Part shown: piece by piece, positions 33,890 through 44,412 of the stretch
Layout of the letters: every line of letters begins with the position of its first letter
How positions within the stretch are numbered: position 1 is the first letter of the stretch
Source: Lysobacterales bacterium
Lineage (GTDB): Bacteria > Pseudomonadota > Gammaproteobacteria > Xanthomonadales > Ahniellaceae
Reading direction: 5' to 3'
DNA length: 64,000 nt
NCBI GenBank assembly: GCA_016182785.1
Contig: JACPFU010000033.1
Location: forward strand, 22,516-86,515
Notes under the pieces: generated by a model
What the model saw: the letters and a program-made list of their open reading frames with translations, nothing else
The model's database searches: none
What the model was told of the DNA's origin: nothing
Made by a program: the position numbers and the translations under genes

Positions 33890-36800
33890 CGGCAATCTCC
33901 TACTCGGCAGCGCTTTGACAACTCTAGGTACTCATCCGCAGCTGCACTGAGATCTCTCGTTAGGCGCCCCGGGTGAAGACCAGCTTCACCGCTGAGATTG
34001 GCCCGGCGCAGAAAGTCTCTAGCATTCTTGGCCTCCTGCCCCTGCGCATCGAGGAGTCCAGCGTCCGCCTTCTCGGGTGAAAGCAACGAACGAGATCCAC
34101 CGGGTGATTCCTGAACCCATGTCAGAGCCAATTCGCGCACGCGGCTCAGAACTTGCTCCTCGGTCTTTTCATGTGAGTCGGCGAGTACCTGACCCAGTTG
34201 TTCGTCCGACAGCTCCCCGGTCACCACAGCGTGAAGCGCATGGTTGCTAGTCTCGCGGCCTTCCGTTGCCTCCTCCATGCCGATGCTCTCAAGCGCTTCG
34301 CGTATCTTCGCGATTTGTTCTTCCGGAAGTTTGACTCCCCTGCGATCGGCGAGTGTGCGCGCAAGGGTTTCGACGTAGTCGCCATATAGTTCCGGGCGCG
34401 TGCTGATTTCGTCTGGAGCATGTCCACCAAACAAGTGTCCGAGCGGTTCGACGTACATTTTGCTTGGATCATCCGTACGTCGATGCGCGAACGAGTCCGC
34501 CAACCGATGAATTCCTAGCCCGGCGACTTCAAGGGTTCTCGCACTCGCGACAGTTTCTGCGCTCACGCGTGTCTCGACGCGAGCGTCAAATCCGGTCAGA
34601 GCATGAAAATAGTCCTGAACCGTTTCTGTGTCGTAGACGCGCGCCGGTTCAGGCTGCAGGACAGCACTGGAAGCCCACTCGGGCATCATCGCATAGCCAA
34701 CGGTGCGAAGGGTTGCACGAATAGGCTGGTGGATGGCGTCAAAGGTTCCGATCTCATCCGGCAACTGCGAATAGAGCGCAAGAGTCTTTGCCTCTCTGCT
34801 TTGGTATCCCAGCATTCTCGCCACGATGAACGTCGTGTAGTAATGCCCCGCTTCGCCGTACTTGCCGGTGGGGTCGATGAAGTAGGTCGGATTGCCATTC
34901 GCGTACAGATATTTGTGGAACGTGACCGGTTTGGTAGCGGCACCCCACGCCGGGTCCATTGCGTTGAACGATCCGACGAGGGGGTCGTACCAGCGGGCGT
35001 TGGCGTAGTAGAGGCCAGTCGCTGAGTCCTTCTGGTAGCCGGTGAAGCCGATGCTTTGTTGATCGGCGTTGAGCAGTGCGGCTTGGCCGGAGTTCGCGTA
35101 GTTGGGGATCGACCACGGGATCGTGCTTGATCCGTTCGCGGTTTGTTGGGTTGGGTTGCCCCAGGCATCGAAGGTGGTGGCGGTGACTGTGTTGCCTGCG
35201 GCATCGGTCATGGCGACCGGGGTGCGCAGGGCGTCGAGTTGGTAGTGGCGGACGGTGTTGGTCGCGTGGTCGATGTGGCGGTCGAGTACGGCGCTGCGGC
35301 GGTAGGTGGCGGTGATCTGCGCGGGGTCGGCTTCGTGCAGCAGGTTGCTGCCGTCGTAGATGCTGCGCGTGGTGATCGGTGTCTGCGGGATGCCGTTGAC
35401 TCGGGGTGTTTCGATGCGCGCGATTCGTCGATCGTCGGCGTCGTATTGGTACTGGACGATGGCTTCGTTCGGCGCGTTCGGTTGCGCCTGGATCAGGCGG
35501 TCTCTTGCGTCGAAGCTGTAGTCGACTTGCGAGGTGACGACGCCGTTCTGGCGGACTATGCGTTGTTCGCGATTGCCGTTGTCGTCGTAGGCGTAGTCGA
35601 TCTGCAGATCGTTGGCGGGGTCGGTGATGCGTTCGAGTTGGTCGCGCTCGTTGTAGGTGTAGGTCTTGTTGGCGCGCACCGTGTTCGTGGCGAGTTCGGT
35701 GACGGTTTCGGTTTTGCGATTGCCGACATCGTCGAGGGTCCACTCGGTGCGGGTGTCGGGGGTTTGCGCGTTGCTCGGTTGATAGGTGACAGTGCTCGCG
35801 GTCAGGCGATCATCGCGGTCGTAGGTGTGCACGCTGCGCTGCACGCGAGCGGCTTGACCGGGCAGTGCGGCTTCGGTGCGCCGCTCTTCGGTGCGATTGC
35901 CGCGGCCGTCGTAGATGTAGCGGAAGGTCAGCGTCGCGATGCCGTTCTTGCGGTGCGTGATGCTGGTGATGCGCTTGGCGCCGTCGTAGTCGTAGACAGT
36001 CTCCACGCCGTTCGCCTGGCTGATGCGCGCGAGCGTGCCGTCTGCATTCCAGGTGTTGCTGGTGGCGCCTTCCGGGGCGGTGCTCGTGAACAGGCGGTTG
36101 TTGGCGTCGAAGGTGTGCGTGGTTGCGACGTTGCGGGCGTCGCGCAGCTGCGTGCGGTTGCCGTTGGCATCGCGCGTGGCGGTCAGCGTGTCGTCGCTGT
36201 TTGCGGTCTGCAATTGGTCGCTGAGCGGCCGGTTGTGCGGGTCATAGGTCTGCGTGCGGACGGTGTCGCCGCCGAGGCTCGCCGTCAGGCGATTGCCGTT
36301 GCCGTCGAAGCTCTGCGTGCGGGTGATGCTGCCGCTGGTTTCAGTGCGCAGTCGGTTCAGCGCATCGAAGCTGCGCGTGGTGCTGTGCTCGGGCGTGGTG
36401 TCGCTGCACGCGTTGCCGTTGCCGTCGTAGGTGGTGCTGAACACCACAGCGCCGGGATACGTGCGGCGGGTGATGCGGCCCTGGCTGTCGACATCGAGCG
36501 TGGTGACGTGCAGGTTGCCATCGGTGATCGCGGTGAGCGCGTCGTCGGCGTTGTAGCCGTAGCTGGTTGCGTGCGCTTCCGGACTCGCGACGCCAGTGAG
36601 GCGGTGCGCGGCGTCGAAGGTGTTGGTCCAGGTTGCTCCATCGAGTGTGCGTGTCGTCTGCAGACCATCGCCATCGACCGTGAACGTCGTCGTCTCGTTG
36701 GCGCCGTTGGTCTGCGTCAGCAACTGATCGCGCAGGTTGTAGTCGTAGCGCGTGACCGCGCCGGCGGCATCGGTGTGGGTCTTCACCTGGTTCGTCGGCG

Positions 36801-39800
36801 TGTACGTCCAGCGCTGCGTGCGCCCGTCGCGGGTGCTGGTCTCGCGCCGGTTCGCGGCATCGTAGGTCGAGGTCGTGGCGTGGTTGTTGGCGTCGGTGTC
36901 GGTCTCCAGGTTCCCGACCGCGTCGTACGTGCGCGTCCACTGCGTGACGCCGGCGCGCTGGTAGCGGGTCGCGCGATGCTCGTGGTCGTAGTCGTAGGCA
37001 TGCGCGATGCCGCGCCGGTCGGTGTGCGTGACCAGATCGTCCTGGTCGTCGTAGGCGAAGGTCTCCGCGACACCGCCATCGTCCACCGCAGGCGCAGTGC
37101 TGCGCTCCTTGCGACCGCGGGCGTCGTAGCTGTGCGTGGTGACCTGGCCATTGCCATCGCTCGCCGTCAGCACGTTGCCGAGACCGTCATAGGTCCAGAC
37201 CAGCGCCTGCGCGTTCGCGTCACTCGGCAGCGTCGTGCCGATGCGCTGGCCACGGCTGTCATAGCGGTGCGTCGTCACCTTGCCGAGCGGCGAGGTCTCG
37301 CTCAGCAGCTCGCCGTGGATGCCGACCACAAACGTCCGCGTCCGCCCAAGCGGGGCGCGCGCTTCGGTGCGATGCCCGAGCGCGTTCACCGCGAACGTCG
37401 TCTGGTGACCACCGCCATCGGTCTCGCTCAGCAGGTGACCGTCGCCATCGTAACCCCACGCACCCACTGCACCGAGCGCGTCGACACTGGCCTTGCGCCG
37501 ATCGAGTTCGTCGTAGCTGTGCGTGAGCGTGCGACCGTTCGCCCACGTCTCCGAGGTGACATTGCCCGCCAGGTCGTACCCGAACGACTGCACCTGGTCC
37601 ACCCGCGGACCACTCCGCATCGTCACCCGGCCGCGGGCGTCGATGTCTTCGGTCACTACACGAATGCGCGCGTCCTGGCGCTCCTTCACCGCCCCGGTCG
37701 GGTAGTAACGGATCTTCGAGACCTTGCCGTTGCCGTCGGTCGACATCTCGACACGGTTCGCGCCGTCATACGTCCACGACCGCGTCACCTCGCCCTGCTG
37801 CGTACTCAGGCGATTGCCATTGCCATCGTAGGTGTGCGTCGCGGTGACACCACCGCGGCTCTCGGTGAGCACGCGATCGAAGGCGTCGAACGTGCGCGTC
37901 GTGGTGTGGCCGTTGGCATCGACGGTCGTCTCGGCATTGCCGTGAGCATCGAGCGTGTACGTCTCGCGCGCCACCTCCGGCGTGCCGCTGCCCTGCTCAA
38001 CCAGCGTGCGGGCGTAGCGCGGATGCGCATACGCATACGTGCTCTTGCGCGTCACGCTGCCCGGGCCCGCAACCGACTCGGTCAGCACATGGCCGAGCGC
38101 GTCGTGCGTGTAGGTCGTGGTCCTGCCCAGCGGCTCATGCTTGATCTGCAGGCGATTGGCCGCGTCGTAGTCGTAGGTCGTGGCATTGCCGCGGAAATCG
38201 GTCTCGCTGACCAGATTGCCGTTGCCGTCGTACACCAGCGTGCGTGTGTCACCGACTGCGTTGCGCACGCCAACCGTGCGCCCGAGCGGGTCGAGCGTGG
38301 TCGTGGTGGCGTGGTTGAGCGGATCGGTCTCGATCCGTCGGCGCGCGGCATCGTCGTATTCGACACGATCGACCGCGACACCGGCCGCGGTCGCTGGATG
38401 GTGCGTCGCGATCAGGCGATCGGCCGCGTCATAGTCGTAGGTCGTGACGTGACCGAGCGCGTCCTCCGAAGCGACGCGACGCCCGCACACGTCCCAGGTC
38501 GCCGCCGTGCGCGCCAGCGTCGGGTCGGTGGTCGAGGTGCGATAACCGTGGGCGTCGTAGCCGTGCGTGCTGACTCCGCCATTGAGGTCGGTCTCACCCG
38601 CGAGATCGCCATTGCCGGCGTAAGTCCAGGTCCGGAACTTGCCGCCTTGCTCATGGCGCGTCGGCCGACCGGCGGCATCATGGTGGAAGCGCTGCAGGTA
38701 GCCGCGCGCATCGACATGGGTCGCCACCCGGTTCTTGATCGGCACCGCGAACTCGCCCGGCGCTGCATAGGTCCAGGTCTGCTCCTGCGTACCGGCGCTG
38801 TGCGTAATTCGCTCCGACAACACATTACCGTGCGCGTCGTAGGTCCACGCCGTCAGCGTGCCCAGCGCATCGGTGCGCGTCGCCGGCTTGTAGTGCTGCA
38901 AGTCCCAGGTCGTGTGCACGCTGCCGGCAGCATCGGTGACCGACTCGGCCGCGCCGTAGGCATTGAGCTCGTAGGTCGTGGTGTGATTGCGGGCGTCGCG
39001 AACCGTCGTCGTGGAACTGGTTTGGCCGAGCAGCGCGGACTCGTAGTCGAAGTGCCAGGCGGCGTTGTCGGCCTCGGTGAGCGTGCGCACCGCCACACCG
39101 GGCAACTCGGTCGCCTGGCCGACGCCACCTTGCGGACGCACGAACACGCTGAGCGGTTCGTAGACAAAACTGCGCACGCTACCGTCGGGCTCGTTGGTGA
39201 TCGATGCAAGTGCCACGCCGAGCTGGTACTGGGTGCGCTCGGCATCGGGAATGCCATCGGCCACGAACACGCTGCCGTTGTCGGCGTAAGCGTAGCGCTC
39301 GCAGCGACCAGGCGCACAGGCCCCGTTGCCGGTTCGTCGCGCCGAGACCAGATAGCCCTCATCGTCGTAGCCGTAGTCGATGCGCAACCCATCGGGGCCC
39401 GCTGCCGACGCCACGACTCGGCGTTGATCCACGCCGTCGTCGCGCAACGCGCGCCAACTCAGGCGCAACCAACGCCCGGACTTCGCGGCGATCTCGCGCA
39501 CCTTGCCGGCGTCGAGATCGGGCGCCGCCCCGTAGCTGTAGGCGAGCCAGTTGCCGCTGGGGTCGGTCACGCGCGTCAGCCGGTAGCCGTAGTGGCTGCG
39601 CGGGAACGCATAGTGGGTGCCATCCAGTGCATAGAAATCGAACTGGTCGTTTCGCTTCCACAGCGTGCCGTGATAGCCGGCAACGGGTTCGTAACGCGTG
39701 ATACCCATCGGGTAAGTACCGGTACGAACGAAGCGTTGCGCGCCGCCATCGGCGCCGATCACCCAGGCCTGGCCGCAGACTTCTTCGAGCACGCGCGCAT

Positions 39801-42800
39801 CGAGGTTGCTGCTCCAGCCGCGACCAAACGCCGAGAACGCCCGGCTGCCGCTGGAATAATTGCGCGACAGAGCCAGTGCCGGCCCACGCCCGCCCAGCTC
39901 GACGTCGACGCGCTGGATGCCGAGGTTGCCGTTCTGCAGATCGACGCCCTTCAGCATCGCGTGCGCGAGCGGCGCTCCGTCATGGCGCTCCTGGTAGTTG
40001 TGGAAGCGCGCAACCAGGTGCTCCTGCTGCCCGGTCGATGCCACCGATGCGTCAATCTCCAGGGCGTAGGAGCCCATCGGCAGATCGTCCCAGGCCAGCG
40101 GAATCTCGTGGGTGCCGCGCGTCGCAGGTCCCTGTGGCCACAACAGCCGCTCGAACAGGGACGGCGAACCATCAGGCTGCAACGGCCGCACACGAACGAC
40201 CACATCGGCGTCGGCAAACAGCGTGAACGCGAGCACCTGCGGAAGCGCGCAGATCTGGGCCTGGGCGACATCGGCGACCGAGCGCAACTCCAGGTTCGCC
40301 GGGAATCGACCTTCTGCCCCACGCTGGCTGAGCGTGCCGGGCTCGACCAAGTCATAACCGGCGATGATCTGCTCACCGAAGTTGAGCGGCAGCTTGGCGG
40401 AAGCAATCGCGGCCGGCGAGCCGTCGTGCAGGACCACCTGAACGGTGTAGCGGTGCGCGGGATCGTAGGCCCAGATCCCGGGCAGCGTGATCTCGGCGGT
40501 ACCGGCATCGTCGGTGCCGGGGTAATTCTCCCCGGCGAGCCAGGTGCTCACGCGTTCGCCATCGCGCTCGATCACCAACGTCGGCAGGATCGGATACTGC
40601 GGGCTCGGTGCGGACGCACGCTGCCAGTGATAGCGCACCGTGACCGGTTGCCGCGGATAACCGCTCGGGTCGAGGTCGATCTGCGCCGGCTCGACGGAAT
40701 CGATCCCCAACTCGATCGAGTGGAATCCCTTGAATTCCCCTTCAAAGTCGAGGCCGCTGTCCTTCTTGAAGCCGACCCACATCGGCGTGTAGTCGGCCTG
40801 GTTCGCGCCCTGGTAACGGGTGCTGTAGCGGCCGACTCCCGCCTCGTGCAAGGGCGGCTCGATGCTGCCAGCCTGCACGCGCGTCAGCACCGGGCCATTG
40901 TTGCCCGGCTCCCACGGCTCGACAATCGCCGCGCCCGAACGCTCCTTGTAGAAGGCGAGCGGACGTCGATATCCGATCTGCTGCATCGGCGTTGCAGCAT
41001 CGATCACGCCGCCGTAGCGATCGGTCTGGAACCGAGTCTGCACCCAGTAGGACGCATCGGAACGGGTCACCAGCAGATCGGTGGTCACCTCCGGAATGCC
41101 GTCCGCCTGCGCATGCAGGCGATGGATGATCCGTGTTGCGTTTTCGCCGGAGACGCTGCCGGCGATCACCTGCACCGCGTCTGGCGTGCGCCCGGAACTT
41201 GGCCGGGACAGCGATTCCTGCCCACAGTTGTCGAGATTGGGCAGCGCATCCATGCAGGCGCCAGGCACGGCAAAATGGGGTGCGAGCGGCGTACCGTCGG
41301 ACTCGACGATGCTCGACGAGTAGCTGATCGGCACATTGGCGATGTCGTTGCCGTGCGCGTCGATCGGCACCACCCACCACAGCCCGGCCTCCAGCCCCGG
41401 CGGATGACCTTGGGGATGGCTGGTCGTGGGCCGGCGACGCTGGGCCAGGGCCACCGGTGCGTCGGGCTTGCCGAGGAAGCGGATCGGCCCGGCAATCCGT
41501 CCCGCCAAGCCTTGGCCGGAGAGCAGTTGCGCGTGCACCAGGTTCAGCGCCAGCCACTCCGGGAACAGGTCGTCGGATTCGAGAAAGGTCTGCTGCGCGA
41601 CCAGAATCCGCGGGGCAAGCCTCGCACGCACCCGGGCAACGCCGAAGCGGTCGGTCGTCGTCTCCAGGGTCGTCGTATCCGGCGCTCCTTCGTCCAATCC
41701 GCGCAGCGTGCCGTTGCCGTAGGTCAGCACGAACTGAACCCGCGCACCCTGCACCGGGCGAAAGTCGCGATCGGTGACGCGTACCGCGAGCGGGTCATCG
41801 AGCAGGTGGTCGACGACACCGATTTGACCGTCGGTGCTGCCGATGACGTCGATGAAATGGGCCGCTTCCGGGTTCGGGTTCGGCGGTGGCGAGTACGGCG
41901 AGCCCAGGGTTTCGGCGAGGAACTGCAGCAACCAGGCTTCCGGCGCCTCGACCGTGGTGCCGCCGGCATAACCGCCGCCGATGAAATAGCCACTGTCGCC
42001 GCTCGCCGGGTCGAACACCCGCCACACCGCGCCCTGCCAGATGCCACGAGTCAGCTCCGCGTTCGGCAACTCCACCCGGCGGCCCAGCGCCAACTGGCCG
42101 TTGATCTCGGTGCGCAATTCGGCCGGCAACTGCAATGCCGCTGGCAACTGCCCACCGGTTTGCTGCAGCAACGGAATGCCGGCCTCCAGCGCCCAGGCTA
42201 GCCCGCGCAGGGTGGACACGGTCGGCACCGACCACTCCTGCTCGAACACGTGATGCTCGAGCGCACTGGCCTGGGCGGCAGCGATCTGGAGGAAGCGGTC
42301 TTCCGCCGCCATGTCACCGACCACAACGACATCGAGCGGGTGCAGCACCGCATCCAGACTGACACCCCGGAACTGCAGACGCTGTGGCATCCCGAACAGC
42401 CGCTCGACCCGGTTCTCGGTGGTGACGAAGCTGGCCGAAGGGAACGGGTACAGCAGTTCCACGCCAGCCCAGCCGGCGATGCGGCGTTCGTCCTGGTCAC
42501 GCAGTTGCTGGTAGCGACGCGCCAGATTCGCGAGCAACTCCGCAGCGAGGAACTCGCCATCCGACAGCGCTACCGCGGTCGAAGCGACCGGCGGCGAGCT
42601 GCCGGTCCCACCGCCAAGAGCGATCGCCGCATAGCTGCCAGCGATGAAAGCCTGCTCGGCTTCCACCTGACCCGCCGCAGACGAGAATTCCACCGCGACC
42701 CGCAGCGAATCCCCCGGCAAGAGGTCCTGAGCGCCGACCAGCAGCGGCTCGCCGTCACGCAAGAGCCGTGGCCGCAACCGAACCAGATAGGCAGGCACCT

Positions 42801-44412
42801 GACCAATGCCACCGAAGCGCTCGATGATGTCGTGGTCGGCTTCGGTCGCGGGCTGGAACGCCAGCGTGAGACGGGCATTCGCAAAATCGCGCAGGGGCAT
42901 GGTGATCTCGCGATCGACCGCGGCGCCCTCGGCGCTGCCTTGGTACAGGCGGATGCGCACCTGTTGCAGCATCGCGTCGGTCGGCGTCGCGCTCTCGGCG
43001 ACCATGCCGATCCATCGCCCGGGCAGGCTCGAAGGCAGCAAGCCCAACGCATCCGCGGAAACCTCGCGGCGCCGAGCCAACGACTCGGCACTACCGCCCT
43101 GCCCACCGAGATGGGCATTGATCCGCTGTTCCAGCAAGCCCGCCGGCAACTGGGTGGCGCTCGCGAGCACCGCCTCGCGGATGAACGACTCGGCTTCGAT
43201 GCCCGCCTGCGCCAGCAAGTCGCCAGCGCCGCTGGTGGCGTGCATCTTGATCGCAGGCGCAAGCGGCACCCAGGCCTCACCGCTCAAATCGTGGGTGGCG
43301 CCGCGAAAGTTCGCGTAGGGCACATAGGCACTGACCAGCACGTGTTCGACGCGAAATGCACTCACCATTCCGGCGTCGAGCACCGGTTCGTGGGCGATGC
43401 CTGCGGCCGCGAGCAACCGGCCGATCTCGGGAGCCTGCGCAAGCCCGGTGATCGCGGCCAGTCGCGATACCGGCAACTCGATCACCCCCTGTACATAGCG
43501 CGCACCGGCGCCGCTGGCGCGAAGCAAGGCGATCAGCAACGAAGCCTGCTCGACATCGTTGCCCGCGCGTGCGGCCAGCGTTTGCGCGGGAGTACGCCGT
43601 GCGCCGACATGGAACTCGGTGCGAATCTGGCTGCGCACGAAGTCGTGGATCGCAATGTAATCGTGCCCCAGTTCCGCGGCCGTGGCCACGATCGTGCTGT
43701 CGCGCAGATCCGGTTCGGCCGAGCGATCCTCTGCCGTGGCCGGTGCGGCATCGTTGGCGGCAAAACTCGCAGACTGCGCGAGCGTCTGCGGCAGAGAGCG
43801 CGGCGCAAGCGCCAGACGCCGGTTGGGCAAGGTCCGGATGCCAAGCATGCGCAGCGGTGTTTCCGGACTGGCCTCGGCCAATCGCTGCTGCAAGCCCTTG
43901 CGCAGCGCCGGAACCTGGGCCGGGTCCGCCCCGTGCTCCACGGCCTCGATAGCGAGTTCCAGCGCTGCCAATTCCCCTCCCAACTGTTCGAGGACGCTTT
44001 GCTGGCGCGCACGGATCGTCTGGCCTGCCGCGCGCGCATCGACTTCCCGCCGATCCTGCTGCAACTGGTCGCGGGCAAGCGCAATGCGGCCGCGCAGCTC
44101 GGAGAGCCCGCGCTTCCACGTATCGGCATCCGCAACTTCCGGATCCAGCCCGCGCAGGACCGAAGCAAGGTCGGCGTGCCGCGTCGCCACTCGTTTGGCT
44201 TCACCCGCCGGGGTACGCGAGCGCAATTCAGCGATCAGCGCGGCCGGGCTGATTCCCTGCAGCAACGCCTCGCGGATCGACTGCTCGATCTGGGCAGAGG
44301 GCTCCTGCACCGGGGGCTTCCCGCTTCCGGCGGAGATGCCGGCACCAGCGAGCAGGGCCAACCCTGCCAGCCAACGCTGCATCGATCGTGGAACGCGTGG
44401 AAATGGCCTCAT
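33886..44412 (-). CDS. RHS/YD-repeat protein with transglutaminase-like and phospholipase-C-like domains
   Basis: A 3,508-residue secreted protein. The start at 44412 overlaps the giant upstream gene by ATGA and gives a signal peptide (MQRWLAGLALLAGAGISAG). Residues about 245-390 are a transglutaminase-like fold (YIAIHDFVRSQIRTEFHVG..NDVEQASLLIALLRASGAGARYVQGVIELP..EHVLVSAYVPY), with Val-Glu where the catalytic Cys-Glu should be. Residues 390-1500 contain Ig-like and CARDB-like segments. Residues about 1520-3180 are YD/RHS repeats, closing with the hallmark ANARWYDPLVGSFNAMDPAWG and YLYANGNPTYFIDPTGKYG. After this, about 325 residues form a distinct helical domain with GHYYTT, SQLPDE, HRLADSFAH and GHLFGGHAPD, a metal-ligand layout like zinc-dependent phospholipase C. 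This is the expected place of a polymorphic toxin. Confidence 0.88.
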   Translation of the reverse strand: MRPFPRVPRSMQRWLAGLALLAGAGISAGSGKPPVQEPSAQIEQSIREALLQGISPAALIAELRSRTPAGEAKRVATRHADLASVLRGLDPEVADADTWKRGLSELRGRIALARDQLQQDRREVDARAAGQTIRARQQSVLEQLGGELAALELAIEAVEHGADPAQVPALRKGLQQRLAEASPETPLRMLGIRTLPNRRLALAPRSLPQTLAQSASFAANDAAPATAEDRSAEPDLRDSTIVATAAELGHDYIAIHDFVRSQIRTEFHVGARRTPAQTLAARAGNDVEQASLLIALLRASGAGARYVQGVIELPVSRLAAITGLAQAPEIGRLLAAAGIAHEPVLDAGMVSAFRVEHVLVSAYVPYANFRGATHDLSGEAWVPLAPAIKMHATSGAGDLLAQAGIEAESFIREAVLASATQLPAGLLEQRINAHLGGQGGSAESLARRREVSADALGLLPSSLPGRWIGMVAESATPTDAMLQQVRIRLYQGSAEGAAVDREITMPLRDFANARLTLAFQPATEADHDIIERFGGIGQVPAYLVRLRPRLLRDGEPLLVGAQDLLPGDSLRVAVEFSSAAGQVEAEQAFIAGSYAAIALGGGTGSSPPVASTAVALSDGEFLAAELLANLARRYQQLRDQDERRIAGWAGVELLYPFPSASFVTTENRVERLFGMPQRLQFRGVSLDAVLHPLDVVVVGDMAAEDRFLQIAAAQASALEHHVFEQEWSVPTVSTLRGLAWALEAGIPLLQQTGGQLPAALQLPAELRTEINGQLALGRRVELPNAELTRGIWQGAVWRVFDPASGDSGYFIGGGYAGGTTVEAPEAWLLQFLAETLGSPYSPPPNPNPEAAHFIDVIGSTDGQIGVVDHLLDDPLAVRVTDRDFRPVQGARVQFVLTYGNGTLRGLDEGAPDTTTLETTTDRFGVARVRARLAPRILVAQQTFLESDDLFPEWLALNLVHAQLLSGQGLAGRIAGPIRFLGKPDAPVALAQRRRPTTSHPQGHPPGLEAGLWWVVPIDAHGNDIANVPISYSSSIVESDGTPLAPHFAVPGACMDALPNLDNCGQESLSRPSSGRTPDAVQVIAGSVSGENATRIIHRLHAQADGIPEVTTDLLVTRSDASYWVQTRFQTDRYGGVIDAATPMQQIGYRRPLAFYKERSGAAIVEPWEPGNNGPVLTRVQAGSIEPPLHEAGVGRYSTRYQGANQADYTPMWVGFKKDSGLDFEGEFKGFHSIELGIDSVEPAQIDLDPSGYPRQPVTVRYHWQRASAPSPQYPILPTLVIERDGERVSTWLAGENYPGTDDAGTAEITLPGIWAYDPAHRYTVQVVLHDGSPAAIASAKLPLNFGEQIIAGYDLVEPGTLSQRGAEGRFPANLELRSVADVAQAQICALPQVLAFTLFADADVVVRVRPLQPDGSPSLFERLLWPQGPATRGTHEIPLAWDDLPMGSYALEIDASVASTGQQEHLVARFHNYQERHDGAPLAHAMLKGVDLQNGNLGIQRVDVELGGRGPALALSRNYSSGSRAFSAFGRGWSSNLDARVLEEVCGQAWVIGADGGAQRFVRTGTYPMGITRYEPVAGYHGTLWKRNDQFDFYALDGTHYAFPRSHYGYRLTRVTDPSGNWLAYSYGAAPDLDAGKVREIAAKSGRWLRLSWRALRDDGVDQRRVVASAAGPDGLRIDYGYDDEGYLVSARRTGNGACAPGRCERYAYADNGSVFVADGIPDAERTQYQLGVALASITNEPDGSVRSFVYEPLSVFVRPQGGVGQATELPGVAVRTLTEADNAAWHFDYESALLGQTSSTTTVRDARNHTTTYELNAYGAAESVTDAAGSVHTTWDLQHYKPATRTDALGTLTAWTYDAHGNVLSERITHSAGTQEQTWTYAAPGEFAVPIKNRVATHVDARGYLQRFHHDAAGRPTRHEQGGKFRTWTYAGNGDLAGETDLNGGVSTHGYDAHGYRTSTTDPTLARTAATWDVCGRRVASEDALGHVTTYDYDAADRLIATHHPATAAGVAVDRVEYDDAARRRIETDPLNHATTTTLDPLGRTVGVRNAVGDTRTLVYDGNGNLVSETDFRGNATTYDYDAANRLQIKHEPLGRTTTYTHDALGHVLTESVAGPGSVTRKSTYAYAHPRYARTLVEQGSGTPEVARETYTLDAHGNAETTVDANGHTTTRTFDAFDRVLTESRGGVTATHTYDGNGNRLSTQQGEVTRSWTYDGANRVEMSTDGNGKVSKIRYYPTGAVKERQDARIRVVTEDIDARGRVTMRSGPRVDQVQSFGYDLAGNVTSETWANGRTLTHSYDELDRRKASVDALGAVGAWGYDGDGHLLSETDGGGHQTTFAVNALGHRTEARAPLGRTRTFVVGIHGELLSETSPLGKVTTHRYDSRGQRIGTTLPSDANAQALVWTYDGLGNVLTASDGNGQVTTHSYDARGRKERSTAPAVDDGGVAETFAYDDQDDLVTHTDRRGIAHAYDYDHEHRATRYQRAGVTQWTRTYDAVGNLETDTDANNHATTSTYDAANRRETSTRDGRTQRWTYTPTNQVKTHTDAAGAVTRYDYNLRDQLLTQTNGANETTTFTVDGDGLQTTRTLDGATWTNTFDAAHRLTGVASPEAHATSYGYNADDALTAITDGNLHVTTLDVDSQGRITRRTYPGAVVFSTTYDGNGNACSDTTPEHSTTRSFDALNRLRTETSGSITRTQSFDGNGNRLTASLGGDTVRTQTYDPHNRPLSDQLQTANSDDTLTATRDANGNRTQLRDARNVATTHTFDANNRLFTSTAPEGATSNTWNADGTLARISQANGVETVYDYDGAKRITSITHRKNGIATLTFRYIYDGRGNRTEERRTEAALPGQAARVQRSVHTYDRDDRLTASTVTYQPSNAQTPDTRTEWTLDDVGNRKTETVTELATNTVRANKTYTYNERDQLERITDPANDLQIDYAYDDNGNREQRIVRQNGVVTSQVDYSFDARDRLIQAQPNAPNEAIVQYQYDADDRRIARIETPRVNGIPQTPITTRSIYDGSNLLHEADPAQITATYRRSAVLDRHIDHATNTVRHYQLDALRTPVAMTDAAGNTVTATTFDAWGNPTQQTANGSSTIPWSIPNYANSGQAALLNADQQSIGFTGYQKDSATGLYYANARWYDPLVGSFNAMDPAWGAATKPVTFHKYLYANGNPTYFIDPTGKYGEAGHYYTTFIVARMLGYQSREAKTLALYSQLPDEIGTFDAIHQPIRATLRTVGYAMMPEWASSAVLQPEPARVYDTETVQDYFHALTGFDARVETRVSAETVASARTLEVAGLGIHRLADSFAHRRTDDPSKMYVEPLGHLFGGHAPDEISTRPELYGDYVETLARTLADRRGVKLPEEQIAKIREALESIGMEEATEGRETSNHALHAVVTGELSDEQLGQVLADSHEKTEEQVLSRVRELALTWVQESPGGSRSLLSPEKADAGLLDAQGQEAKNARDFLRRANLSGEAGLHPGRLTRDLSAAADEYLELSKRCRVGDCR

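Noticed and set aside
34900..39900. A CRISPR array, suggested by regularly recurring short sequence blocks
   Set aside because: The recurring blocks are codons of YD repeats in an intact reading frame; repeats are diverged and there are no spacers.
35143..42201. A long open frame (over 2,300 codons) on the plus strand, antisense to the RHS gene
   Set aside because: It arises from the strong codon bias of the repetitive, GC-rich RHS gene; its translation is low-complexity and lacks any domain, while the minus-strand product has clear YD repeats.
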